A DNA stretch of 64,000 nucleotides, taken from assembly GCA_028023455.1 (NCBI GenBank), contig JAQFVV010006274.1, positions 5,706,001 to 5,770,000 on the forward strand, given 5' to 3'. A program made the translations under genes and the position numbers. The notes under the pieces were generated by a model. It did not search any database. It was not told the origin of the DNA and was given only the letters and a program-made list of their open reading frames with translations. Positions 1-12,400 of the stretch are shown here, piece after piece. How positions within the stretch are numbered: the stretch's first letter is position 1; the number at the start of each line of letters is the position of its first letter. This DNA comes from Epiperipatus broadwayi. Lineage: Eukaryota; Onychophora; Udeonychophora; Euonychophora; Peripatidae.

Positions 1-2918
1 CCATATTTTTGCATAGAGTTTGCATAATATACTTATAGAATGATTTCAATGAACGAGTCACAACTGGCTATGATTATGAGAAGTACAGTTTCTCGAAAAC
101 GCTCAGCCATTTTAATTGATTAATTGATATTAATTATACAGCTTTACATTATAAGTGTGATAGCATTATTTAATATTATCATAATTTGGACAAGCGTAAA
201 GCATAAATCTATAAGTTATTACTTGACATGTCTTATTGTATATCTGAATAATCTTATTGTATAATAAATTTTTTTTATTTGTTATTTATTAATCCAGCCT
301 CCTGTTTCTCTTCTTGTAAATTTTTACCATTTAAGTAATAAATTAAACTTTATAATAGCTAAGGAGATGAGAGTTCATATTCTATAGAATTAGTTGTGGT
401 ATTGTTTAATAATACTGATGGTGTAGAATATCCTCCTATGGATTTCCCAGTTTTGGAATGGCACTCTGGTTTTAAACCTAATATAAATTTATAATTCATA
501 GAGGATCGAATTTCCCTTCAATTACTTAGGAGTGATTAATGGTCTGGAAAAGTGACATAGTCTATAATATTTTTATTATTGTAACTATGTCTGATCATTG
601 GTATGCTTTATGATTAAATTAAATTATATTTTTACTTCTATCTTGTTTTATTACTGTTATTTTGGATTTAAGCATAAATCTCAATATTATCTTTTATTAT
701 TAAGCAATAACTTTTCATATTCATAGGATTATTATAATTTGTTTTTAACTTTAATTTGATTATCTATTATGGCAAATAGCAGGATCATTATAATGTATAT
801 AATATCTCTAAAATATTAATCTTCATATGCTTTTGCTAAAAGAATCTTTCATAAGTCAAATTTTTTAAACTTTCAAATAATGCCTCTTCTAATCCAACAA
901 AAAATAAACTCATTTTATCTGATCCCCAGGATCGTATATGAATACCCGATTAATCATTAATATTTTATAGGTTATATTAAATTCATTAATTTTAACATCT
1001 TTTTAAATAAATACTATCTACTAAATATGTGATGAAAATGAATTCATTTTTTCTTTGGTTAATAAATTAACGCAAGAGGACAGTATTTACAAATTTATTA
1101 AAATGACTTCTAGAAAGTCTGACTTATGAAGGATTCTTATAATCCACACATGATTATTACTTTAAAATATTAATATATACTCTCAGTATAAATATTTAAT
1201 AACTACAACAAAACATTTGAAGTGAATGATTGAAAGATAAACTGTTTGAAAAGTGATTAATTGGAATGGGTTAAGGATGACAACTTTATCCATTGTAAAT
1301 TTTGTTATGTTAATACAAATTACTCAGACTGCATATGAAATTAAGAAGCATAAGCATGTAATTCTTTTTTTTTTTTTACTATGTATTGAACATTTTATAA
1401 GCCATTATTAGTAGTACTATACAGTCAGTCACTAGTCATGTCATTAATATAATAATAAAATTTCTAGTGTAATTAAATTTAAAAATTATTTTATTTATTG
1501 TAATTTATATTAAATAATCTAATGGGGAAATATCTATTGGATTTTCATATTAGAAAAATCATCATTAGATGGCAATAGACAGTAATTAATGAAAATAACT
1601 GCAAACAGATATTGTCACATATTGAAATATTTAAACAATGATATCTGTTAAAAATTATCAATTTATATATGTACTTTGTGTAATAATCTAAATAAGATTG
1701 AAACAAGCAACTAATTATATTTACAATTATTTAATTATCAACCTGGCTTTCATCTCTTATATCTTTTAAAGATATAAAATTTTATATATCACATGACCTA
1801 TTAACTACATTTACCCCACCTATTGGACATTATTTTATCTTCAACAATATAATCAACATTATACATATAAATAAATATTCTACCCCCCCCCCCTTATAAA
1901 CTCTCATTCACAATTCTACTATAATTTTTAAATCTTCCAATTATCCAATAATGCCCATTTTCCACCTAATTTTTCTGGATCTTTAACTATATTTACACAT
2001 CCAAATTTTTCTGAATGATTAAAGTTTCATAACACATCCATTTTTAATAATCTTTAACATGTTTTATTACTCTAATATTCTTCTCATGCTCCATTTTATG
2101 ACCAGTATCTAAATAATGTATGTATGGTCCTGACTTAATATCTCTCCTACTAATTGCTCTATCATGTTCCTATCATCTATCAGTCATTTTGTCTGTCCTG
2201 CTAATTTCCACATTCAATTTTATAAACTATCCCTCCCTTATTATTAATATCATTTATCCTATTTATATTTCATAACCATCTACCCAAAGACTTACTATTT
2301 TCCCAAGCTATTCTTACATTGTCTAGTAATTTCTCTCACTAACTTATTATATACTTCCCTTGAATATGGAGTATACATTCACTTATAATCTTTATATTTA
2401 TTCTTATCATACTTATTTCTACTATATTTTTATTTCTAAAAATATTTGTAATTACCTTACTTTTATATCCTGTTTTAAGATAATCTTTCTCTATTTCTAA
2501 TTTTTGCTCATATGCCTCTTTCTTATCTAATATAAGTTTATCATTTTTTATTTATATAGTTTTAAATTTTTTTTATGTATTTTTATTTTATGTCATTTAT
2601 TTATTTGTTTACATGTATAATGTTAATTACATTATTGAAGATAAAATAATGTTCAATAAGTGGTGCAAATGGAATTAATAGTTCATGTGATGTATAAAAT
2701 TTTATATCTTAAAAAGGTCTTAATAAGAGATGAAAGCCAAGTTGATAATTAAATAATTGTAAATATAAATTGTTGTTTGCTTCAATCTTATTTAGATTGA
2801 TTATTATATTAAATATATATCTATAACAACATTGTGGATAAATAATTTTTTATATTGGATATTTGACCACTGTGTATATTTATATATGTATATATAATAT
2901 TGCTTCTCTCTTTATTAG
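1..2918 (+). other. Intron upstream of EML exon 1 of the window (partial)
   Basis: Very AT-rich sequence ending in the acceptor AG at 2917-2918. Apart from the fold-back element at 1680-2808 and a short poly-C run near 1886, I see no gene, RNA or clear repeat in it. Confidence 0.7.
1680..2808. repeat. Fold-back element with ~190-bp inverted arms
   Basis: The left arm (about 1680-1873) and the reverse complement of the right arm (about 2601-2808) match closely, including shared blocks such as AATCTAAATAAGATTGAA, TTTACAATTATTTAATTATC and GGCTTTCATCTCTTA. The roughly 730-bp centre is pyrimidine-rich on this strand. Read on the minus strand around 2090-2215, it gives a peptide like the end of a Penelope-type GIY-YIG domain (EHDRAISRR, then LDTGHKMEHE), with two stops just upstream. 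It may be a fold-back DNA element or an inverted retroelement duplex. No target-site duplication was identified. Confidence 0.7.
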
Positions 2919-3079
2919 AAGGTAACACCATTACCAAAGCTATTAAGAATGCACATGAAGGGGGTGTCTTCTCTTTATGCATACTAAAAGATGGCTCATT
3001 AATATCTGGAGGTGGTAAAGACAGAAGAATTATTGCATATGATGGCCAGACTTATTCAAAATTAGGCAAAGAATCAGAG
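2919..3079 (+). CDS. EML: EML-like exon 1 of window (WD40 blade)
   Basis: The acceptor is TTTATTAG before 2919 and the donor GTAAAT follows 3079. The exon is 161 bp: two bases completing a codon from the previous exon, then 53 full codons ending in GAG (phase 0). The peptide runs from GNTITKAIKNAHEGG through FSLCILKDGSLISGGGKDRR to KLGKESE. The KAIKNAHEGGVFSLC and GGGKDRRIIAYD segments match the EML pattern of 'AHDGSVFTLC' followed by 'GGGKDRKI..WD'. This is a late blade of the first propeller. The intron to the next exon is only 97 bp. Confidence 0.93.
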
Positions 3080-3176
3080 GTAAATTAAAAGAAGTAAATA
3101 TTATAAATAAAAGTAATGTTTGATAATGATATATTTTAATTTTAAAAAATGTTTTTTTTTTCGTCTTTTATTTCAG

Positions 3177-3302
3177 CTTCCTGAGCTGGCTGGTCCTGTG
3201 AGGACATTGATGCAAGGCAAAGGAAATATGATTCTTGTTGGCACAACTAAAAACTGCATTTTGCAAGGAACTTTAGAGTTTACATTTAATATCATCATTC
3301 AA
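3177..3302 (+). CDS. EML: EML-like exon 2 of window (WD40 blade)
   Basis: The acceptor is TTTATTTCAG before 3177 and the donor GTAAAAAT follows 3302. The exon is 126 bp (42 codons, phase 0 at both ends). It reads LPELAGPVRTLMQGKGNMI, then LVGTTKNCILQGTLEF, then FNIIIQ. The 'GPVRTL...ILVGTTKNCILQGT' segment matches the EML 'GTIRAV...FLVGTSRNFILRGT' pattern. The final IIIQ joins directly to GHTEELWG of the next exon, as in other EML proteins, although the intervening intron is 11.2 kb. Confidence 0.93.
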
Positions 3303-3924
3303 GTAAAAATTACATTAGTTAATTTTTTTTTTTGTTTTATTATTTGTAATTATAATTGTCTATCTTACTTTTTTCAAATTATTTTGTTAATTTTTTGAAA
3401 AAATGAATATTGTACAATATTGAAATATATATATACACATAGATATATATTTTTGTCATTAATTTTTCAAATTTAAAAGGCTATTAAAATTTATTAATAT
3501 TTGTATGTAAGTACATAAAGCTATTTTTTAAAAAAAAACTGTTTCTTATTTGCATAATAGATATATAATAAATTTTAAATAATGATTAAAATATTTGAAT
3601 GTTCTATAATTTTAATATATACAATTTTTGTTTCTTTTTTTTTTTTCTGATTTGTGGTTATTGATTTTTAAGAATTTGGCACCGTTTCTTCAAAATTAAG
3701 TATGTGAGCCTTGTATTGTCATAATTTACAATGCTATTGTATAACATGTTTCTGTCTTATTTCACAATCATCTCGCTGGAACATACTTTAGTGCTTTTTT
3801 TTTTTTAATAAATACATTGTGAATAAAATGTAAAATGTGCTAAACAAAATTATTTTTAAAATTTATTTTGAAGTTATATTCTAATATTTTCACAGATAAA
3901 TGAATTTATGGTATTATGTATCCG

Positions 3925-4741
3925 GTAGCTTCCATGTAATAAAAATATAATAGCTAAATAGCCGACTTGTCAGTACAATAACAGTACTTTCCTCAGAGCT
4001 TCTTTCTCAAATGATAAGAATGTGTGTAGTTAGATTTAAAATCGTTATTTTTTCCTTTTGTTATTTTCTCCTCATTCTTAAATCTATTGGTTAAGTAGTT
4101 TTAAAAAATATTTTATTCTCCAATATAGCTTTTTCCAAATATTGATAATTTTCTTTAATTCACACTTTTTATTTATGCTCTTAAACCTCTTAAAAATCTC
4201 TATAGCTTCTCTTAGTAGTCTCTGATCATATTGTTCGATTTTTGCCAGAATATATGTTTTATTAAAATTGATGTCATGGTTTAAATGGCAGATGAAATCG
4301 ATTTTTCTCTAACTGCCAAAATGTCCTCTCCCTTTCTTATGTTTATTTATGATTGGTCTGACCACTGTATGAATGAAAACAAACTCCATATGGAATTTCA
4401 TATGCACCATGAGACGCCAAAGAAATTTTATCTTTAGGGTATGGAAATACTTAATTAATTTTTTTAAATGTAGCATAAATTGTGTGGATATTATTTTTTT
4501 TAAAAACACTATCAATTTTATCAGTTACTCCTTTTATATATGGCAGAACAGTTTTAATTTTTGAAATATCAAAATCGTTTTTTCTTATTATATAAAAAAA
4601 CCTATTAATAATCCTATGATTAAAACCATTATGAAGAATGTTTTTAAGCTATCTTGGTGAAAATGGCTGTCATCAGAAAATCTCTTAATTCTATCTAACA
4701 ATGTCTTTGCCACTGAAAATAATTGGGCTGGATGGTGATGA
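3925..4741 (-). pseudogene. Penelope-like element fragment (GIY-YIG region), decayed
   Basis: On the minus strand this matches the + strand segment at 7130-7890 over its whole length, including the shared run around 4435-4450 (TATTTCCATACCCTAAAG type) and the downstream AGAAGCTCTGAGGAAAGTA block. By homology with that copy it encodes the linker and GIY-YIG endonuclease end of a Penelope-like retroelement. Its own frame is broken: the 68-residue minus-strand stretch at 4309-4515 stops early. It is joined head to head, at the left arm of the 4692-4969 inverted repeat, to a PLE reverse transcriptase fragment on the + strand. Confidence 0.7.
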
Positions 4742-4969
4742 TTTTTTAATTTTCTTAAATTCTTTTCACAACCTCATCAAATTTAGTATGGAAGTAGAAA
4801 ATAATAACCAACTTCCATTCTTAGATGTTTTAATTGAAAGAAAGAAAGATGATTCTTTATCCCATGATATATATATATGGGAAGCAAACACACACTTTGT
4901 GATATTTATATTTTTCTTCTCATCACTATCCAGCACAATTATTTTCAGTGGCAAAGACATAGTTAGATA
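4692..4969 (+). pseudogene. PLE reverse transcriptase fragment inside a 50-bp inverted repeat
   Basis: The arms at 4692-4741 and 4920-4969 are inverted repeats matching at 47 of 50 positions by hand count. Between them the + strand reads FLIFLNSFHNLIKFSMEVE, then NNQLPFLDVLIERKKDDSL, then SHDIYIWEANTHF. This is the conserved end of the Penelope-type reverse transcriptase ('LN..H..IKFT.E.E..LPFLDVL..R'). The same arm sequence heads the minus-strand GIY-YIG fragment, so the locus is an inverted junction of two parts of a PLE, like a twin-priming product. Confidence 0.72.
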
Positions 4970-4970
4970 G

Positions 4971-5765
4971 TGTAACGAGCACAGACGTTCGTTACATTGT
5001 TTTTTTTTATATTTATTAAACATGAAAGTAAATTAAAAAGTTCGCATTTAAAAATTTTCTTTAAGAATTAAAAATTGAAATTAAATATCATCTTAAACTC
5101 GTATATATTAAATCGCACAGATAAAAAAAATTATTAAAATAAAACTGTATTAAAAATAGAAAAGGTATTTTAAAAACAAAAACTTAAAAAGATTTAGAGA
5201 TAAAAATATATCTTTAATCTTGAAAAACACAGAAATTAATCAGAAATGGAAATGATTGTTAATTAGTTAAATGTAAACCAGCCTTGAGCATTTAAATGTA
5301 AAAACATCGGTCAGATAGGAAAACAATAGAAACAAATAGCCAATGAAAGAAATCCATCGGGAAATCGGACCTCAGCGAAAGGATCATCACATCGATGACA
5401 TAATGCCAAAATCCTTCGAATACGTATAAAAGGAAAATTTGGAAATTATTAATTAGTGATTGGTTATTATTGATTATTGACGATGTGACAGATATGTGTT
5501 AGTGCGGAAGTGAAGGAGAAGGGATTGAAAAAGACGCACGTTCAATCCCTTCAGTTGTTTTAAAATGGAAAAATGAAACATCGCTTTTCTTATATTTAGA
5601 GGACCACAGGATCATCGGGAAATTTAACGCTGGATTTCAAACGGCAAGCAACTGTAAAAGATGAACATTTCTAAAACCGTAAGAACTTTATAAAATATAA
5701 CGAACAATATTAATTTGAAAACACTAAGAACTTTAAATTTTAAACTTTCCTAGTTTTTTGTTACA
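4971..5765. mobile_element. Candidate solo LTR (795 bp)
   Basis: Starts TGTAACGAGC and ends TTTTGTTACA, giving 6-bp inverted ends TGTAAC/GTTACA. The flanks GATAG (4966-4970) and AATAG (5766-5770) agree at 4 of 5 bases, consistent with a mutated 5-bp target-site duplication. A TATA-like GTATAAAAGG lies near 5424. No internal coding region or second LTR is seen. A short palindrome at the left end (TGTAACGA...TCGTTACA, 4971-4996) complicates the call, so this remains tentative. Confidence 0.5.
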
Positions 5766-6959
5766 AATAGAATCCTATCTGACCAAACTAAATTCTTTAT
5801 TAATAGTGTTATTTGATGTATTTTTTTTCTTATTTATGTAAAATCATTTCCATTTATTTATTTTTTGTTCTTTAAGTTTTTATCATGATTTTTTGTTTTT
5901 CGTTAAATTAATTATATAAATGTTAAACTTAAGTCGGGCATGAATGGCTGTATAGATTTGTAAAGTTATATTAGGGGAGGGTAATCTTAGGTTATTTGTG
6001 TCGTTGTTAAATTGGGTCAATGGATTGGATATATTGATGTAGTTAGTAGATGTAGTCGGAGATTCGCTACTGGCAGAATCGCTCCATACGCCGCACTCTC
6101 CCGTTTTGCCTATGGAAGGAATTATAAGATGCAGAGCGCAGTTCCTTTCTATGGAGTTTTTTTTTTATTGCTCTTCTTGTCAGATAGATGTCATATTCCT
6201 ATTTGATGAGAGGCAATTTCTTCTCTTAACTTTTTGGTGCCGCCGTATTTCGTATTACATTGAATACATCGATATATCAGATGGATTGGTGCCAGTTTGG
6301 CTGCGATTTTTAGCCTAAGGTTAAATAGGGATAGAATGTTTATTTTCAAAAGCAAATTTATGTAGTCTATTCATACTCGACACTAAATAAAAATGCATTA
6401 AATTTAAGTTGTTTATAGACGTTTGCATGGATTTGTTATCGGTTAATTATGTTTTGGATTTCATATTTGATCAAAATATATAGACATTCGATAAATAATG
6501 ATACCTTACTGGTGAGTATCTAAAATGTATTTATTCGGATGTCTTTTAAGTTATTGGTGACAATGCAAGTATCTTATGGTGAATACTATTGGGTTACGTA
6601 TAAATTTCCCTCCGCAATTGTCAGTAATCAATAATTTTGTATTTTGATCGTTTATGTTTATTTTGAAATGTTTTTGACTGTGAAATCTATGTAACCGATC
6701 TATATTCAACATTATAAACAAGCTTTCATAAATTTATCTGTGCGAACTTAATTAAAATGTAAAATTAGAATATAATAGTAATTAAATGTAAATTAAAGTC
6801 AAAAATCAAAGTTAAAAATGTAGGTTAAATTTTGAAATGTAAAACTAATACTAAAATAATTTTAAATCTTATATATATGTGAAATAAATAAATGTTTGTG
6901 TGTTAATTACTGGCAGTGGCTTATTTTATTCTTTTTTTTATATACTCTTAGAGTATATT

Positions 6960-6992
6960 ATTAAATCTCTGCTATTCCACTGAGCTAGTGAC
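6960..6992 (-). repeat. tRNA-like box A remnant (possible SINE head)
   Basis: On the minus strand the sequence reads CACTAGCTCAGTGGAATAGC, which fits the tRNA/SINE A-box (TAGCTCAGTGG). No convincing B-box or cloverleaf follows, so this is at most a decayed tRNA-derived SINE and not a tRNA gene. Confidence 0.35.
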
Positions 6993-7129
6993 ATGGGCTA
7001 ACGACCAGAATCAAAATTTAAAAAAAAATTTTTTTTTTTTTGACTTATGTATCTGCCTACTTTATAAATTTTTCTAGGTTCAAATGCCTAGATGGCGCCC
7101 GTAGTGCAGATATGTTAAGTCTCCAATTT

Positions 7130-7890
7130 CTCCGGATCGTTATAATAGATGTAAGAGACTTTCTGGTGACTGCCATTTTCACTAAGGTATGCGATTAAAA
7201 AAATACTTCTTCATAATGGTTTTTATCACTAGATTATTAATAGGGTTTTTTTATAAAATAAGAAAAAAATATTTTGATACTTCAAAAAATAAGATTGTTC
7301 TTTCACATATAAAAAGAGTAATTAATAAAATTGGTAATGTTTTAAAGAAAAATAATATCCACACAATTTATATTACATTTTAAAAAATTAATGAAGTATT
7401 TCCATGCCCTAAAGATAAAATTCTTTTGGAGTCTCATTGGTGAATATGAAATTCCATGTGGAGTTTATTTACATTCTTACATTGGACAGACCAACTGGAG
7501 AATAGACATAAAAAAGGAAGAACACATTTTGGCAGTTAAAGAAAAATCTAATTCATCAGCTGTTTATTCAGACATTAAATTAACAAACCATGACATCAAT
7601 TTTAATAAAACACATATTCTGTCAAAATATGAACAAAATGTGAAAGCCTAAGAGCATAAATGAAAAGAGTGAATTAAAGTAAATTAACAATATTTGGAAA
7701 AAGCTATTGGAGGATAAAATATTTTTTAAAACTCCTTAAGCAATAGAATTTAAGAATAAGGAGAAATAAAAGGAAAAAATAACGACTTTAAATCTCACCA
7801 CATACATTCTTATAACTTGAGAAAGAAGAAGCTCTGAGGAAAGTATTTGTTATTATACTGATACAGAAGCTCCCGGAAATAATACTATGA
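7130..7890 (+). pseudogene. Penelope-like element fragment, linker plus GIY-YIG
   Basis: The frame at 7391-7651 (86 codons) reads MKYFHALKIKFFWSLIGEYE, IPCGVYLHSYIGQTNWRID, then KKEEHILAVKEKSNSSAVY and TNHDINFNKTHILSK. The sequence YIGQT.........EH..AV, followed by NHDI.F, is the GIY-YIG endonuclease signature of Penelope-like retroelements. Upstream at 7189-7383 another frame covers the linker (GFFYKIRKKYF...), so the element is frame-broken. The N-terminal reverse transcriptase is missing. It is an inverted homologue of 3925-4741, 3 kb away in the same intron. Confidence 0.78.
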
Positions 7891-9306
7891 ATATATATTT
7901 AGTTAAATATTGCCTAAGACTAAATTAGTAATAATACATAAAATAGAAAATCTTATAACAATAAATACTAGCAAATTAACAAATTCATATGAAAACTACT
8001 TTTGATATTAAAAGTGGGTCATTTTCGAATTGGATTATAGGAAAGTTATTTCTGTTTTCTGTATATAAATGTGTGTTTTATGTTTATTTGATTTTCACTT
8101 GAGAAGATTCATTTGTTAATAGACAAAATCATGGTCATGAGAAAATTTTAGTATAAAATTATTTTTTTGCTAGTACATTGTTGCCATGACATAAGCTATA
8201 GTTTGTCCCAAACCCTTTTTGTATACATCATACATAATGTATAATAATTCATGTTTTGATGATAAACTTTGATTAGAATGGAATATGTATTTTTTATTGA
8301 ATTGCAAGTATAAATTACTTTTTAACACGCACTTATATAAGACAGATGCTTTTTTATATGTATAGAATGCGTATATAAATTAAAATTGTAGCTTAAACAA
8401 AATTTTTAAAAAATAAAAATAAGAAAAAAAAAATTTACTGTACCATATTTTTATTTTTTAAATAAAGTAATTAGCAAAATGTCTGACTTTCATCATAAGT
8501 AAATACACTCTAGGCCAGATTCTTTTTTTTGTCTTCAATAACTTATTTTTCTTATATAAACATAATAGATTAGTCTCTTTATCAAAAAACTATGATGTCT
8601 AATTGTTTTGATGTTTGTAAGTCAGTATTAATTTTATATATGTTCTAAAATTTTGTAAAACATTTAGCATTCCACTTAGAAAATATTGTATTACATGAAA
8701 TTCTGCAAATCAAATTCAAAAAGGATAATAAAGAATAAAATATATGTGCTTTCAACATAAGCAATAGAATTTTTATTAATGAACATGATTGTTTACGATA
8801 CTCTGAAATGGAAAAACGGCTACTGGTATAATTTAAAATTTATTTATAAATTTTTTTTTGGGTCATATATAGTATAAATAACTACTTGAGATTGTATAAT
8901 GTATTAAAGTTGCAAATTTAATTTTTTTTGTGTTTGTTTATTTACATTTGAAGGGAGGGGATAGTATATCATTGAGGTCATATATTTTGCTACAATGTAG
9001 TTTATGATTTCACTGTATCTATTGTTTTTACCATTTTTTACTTTATATATATATATTGTTGTATGGAATTTTTGATGTTGTGTTTATGTATACTTTATTT
9101 ATTTACATATGCAAATATAAATTTTATTCTAGATATTGATCTATTATTTATATTATAAATATACCTAATAATATTGTGAACTCATGCTATCAATTAATAG
9201 TATTGTAATGTTACATTATTATGCATTCATAATTATTCTTTTTTTTTTAAACAAACAAGTGTCTTTATATATAAATATAATTATACTCCTTACATTAAAC
9301 AGTTTA

Positions 9307-9471
9307 TTGCAAACTTTTATATATAAACTGACACTTTGGCTGTTTTGCAGTTATGTTCAGAGTCCTACTAATTATTTCACTTTTAAAAACATTTTTAAAA
9401 ATGAAATATTTTCAGTGGCGACATTGAAGAAAACTGCCGAAACACTAGTTTATATATAAAAGTTTGCAATA
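9307..9471. repeat. 24-bp inverted repeat pair
   Basis: ATTGCAAACTTTTATATATA at about 9307-9330 (24 bp in all) is repeated as its exact reverse complement at about 9448-9471. The second arm follows GAAGAAAACTGCCGAAAC, a motif like that seen near the ends of PLE-type repeats. Probably a retroelement end; the family is not identified. Confidence 0.5.
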
Positions 9472-12400
9472 ATTGGAATAATGTAGCAAGATAAGAAAAC
9501 AAAAAGAATTAAATGATTTTATAATAGTACAGTATATTTATATATGTATTATTTGGCTGACTCAGAGAATTTAAAAAATCTGTCTAAATAAATCTCTCAA
9601 ATACTTATATATTGCTATTATATTTTACTATATGTATACTTTTGTCATTTACATATGCACTAAAATAAACCTGTTTATAGTAATCAATTGTCTCAATGGA
9701 TAAATAGTTCAAATCATGATATTTGAATTCATTTCTTGAAGTAAGTATCTAATGCTTTAAAAAAAAAGATTATATATACTAGAAGAGTATTTTAATTAAT
9801 ACATTAATAATATTTATATCGATTTCATTTTATGTTAGATTTTTTAAATCTCAAAACATAATCCTGATAATTCTGTTGTCATATTTATGCAAAGTAATAA
9901 AAATCATTGTCTTTGTCATTGATACTATTCTTATCAGGGAAAATATTCCTACTCTTGTAAACCTGTATGTAATATATTAGACATTTCTTTTGGAAATTAC
10001 TCTAATCTTTATGGCATGAAATTATTATGAGAAGACACTTTATGTAGAATATTCTGTTAATTTATGTAGTTTTTCAAGAAATATTAAAAAGTTATAATAC
10101 TAAAAAAATCAAAATTAATAAAACTAATAAAGTATCTCATCACTTCAATTTACACATTCCTATTTCAACATAGTCCTGGCAGAAAATAAAAAAAGATAAA
10201 TCCCAATTGTCAACTCATTTCTAAAGCATCCATAATAAAGATATTCAAGTAATATGTTGGAATTATTGTCAGATTATCAAAGGTTGGTTCTTTGCTGTTA
10301 CCATTGCTTTATCTGTATCACTCTTTAATGGCCAATCTTTTCCATGCTTTTCGACTGCTTACAAATCTTCTAGCCATTTGTTCTTTATAGCATTTAGCTC
10401 TTTTTTCTATATTCACTGAGTTTTATTAAAGTAAAATTTGCTCTTAAAGCTCTTAGATAACTCCGAAGATAAATAGTGTAAACAACAAATTGAAAAGACC
10501 ATCATTTATATGAGGTTTTAGCTAATGAAACATATGCTTTTGACTTGCAGTTCCTGATTCAATTTCTGTTGAAAAAAATATATATATTAATTTGATTCAG
10601 ATATGCTTTATCTGTAACTTCAGCACTCAAAAGTTACTGACCTGAGTAACAAAGTATATGATTTTTTGTTGTTGTTGTTGATTCTTTTTTTTTTTTTAGA
10701 GCTGTTCTTAAATCAATCTTCATGATAAAGTTGGAAATTCACATTTGTTTAAAATTATTGATTGCTACCATATGCAAAAGATCTAAAATATATTTTCATA
10801 GGTATATTTTATAAAAATAGTTTGATTTAAAAAAGTTTTAAAATTTTCTAAGATATAATAACTTATATTTAAATACATTAATGCTCTGTAAGATCTAATG
10901 CACTGATAAAGAAATGGACTCAAGAACTAAAGATTCATGAATCACAGATCCAATGGTAGTATGTTATATGATTTCTCACAAGATAAATTGTTTGATTGTT
11001 TTTTAAATAGTTTTAATATATATTATATGATTGCATCTCACATACCTACATAAACCATTAAACTCCCTCATCAATCTAAATGTTATAACTCAGTACATCA
11101 AACTTTTTGATATAGAATCCACTATAGACTATATATATATATAAATATAGTAAAAGTAATCCAAATAAAATATGATTTCCAAAAGGAACAATAATACCCA
11201 CAAACATTATTATATAAGGAAATATTTAATTATTTTTATAATTTACATATAAAACAAATATATATATCAAATTAAACATTCTAAATTGATAAAATTTATA
11301 AATAAATTTATATTTATTTCTCTTTATTAACAACTTTGTCGTAAACAATTGTACAACATATGCATCATAACAATGTAAGAATAAAGTTGACCGAATTCAG
11401 ACGCAAGCAACAAAACTATAAAAATTGAAAGGAAAGAAATAATAATTAAAAACCTTTATTATTAATTTCTCAAATATATATGAATCTTAAAATATTACAT
11501 AAATAATCAACTCAATACATGAAGTTAAACTTGTGATTTAAAAGAATCAAATGAACATTAAAAAGAAGAACAACTTCGTTTTGGGTGATCAGCAAAAAGA
11601 TATGTTTTGAATGCCATTTTTCTTTAAAAAGGAGATTCAACTGAAAGTTGTGATCGATCTTCATGTTTGAAAATAATGATTAACAATTGTCAAAAGCTAA
11701 ACTATAAAACAACAAGGAAATCTTGAAAAATGAAGAAAAACAAAGGGAACTCAATTTGACCGATTGAGAATTTCAAACTAAAAAACCCAACGACAAATTT
11801 TAAATCTATTCACCATTTCAAGAATATCTCTAAATTCCTAACTGAATAATCATATTAATTCTAATCTGAGATTCTCAAGAGAAGAACACCTAACCATCCA
11901 GTAAATTCAAAGACTATATTTAAATATTCAGATAAATATACAAGTAACAATGTGTGGCTAAATATAAAATAACTTCATGGAGAAGAATCTGTCAACTATG
12001 GATCTATAATTGCAAAATATTCAATTTAAGCTGGCAAATACCAACCTATGCTGAAGATTATGGCGAATGCATTACTCTGATCTTAGAATTCCTTCTCACC
12101 AACCTAAGGGATACCATATAAAAAGTGAAATTCAAATCATCAGAGGAAATGTTCAAACCCAATTAGCTGAATTAGGAATTGTAAAATGTGGACGTTCTCA
12201 ATATTCACAAGACTTTTTCCTTTTTGGACTTGCGATAATTTTAGGTTGATATTATATAATTAATCTTATATATATATATTTTTTATTTCTTTCCTTTACA
12301 ATGGGTGACTCTATCATTTAGATGTTGAGGGAAAAACACTACTATTTTGATTTTTTAATTGAAAATAAAATATAGATCTAAATAACATTTGTTTGCAGAT

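Noticed and set aside
12067-12249. 60-codon ORF (MHYSDLRIPSHQPKGYH...)
   Set aside because: No family recognised, no splice-site context joining it to the EML exons, and a length expected by chance in an 11-kb intron.
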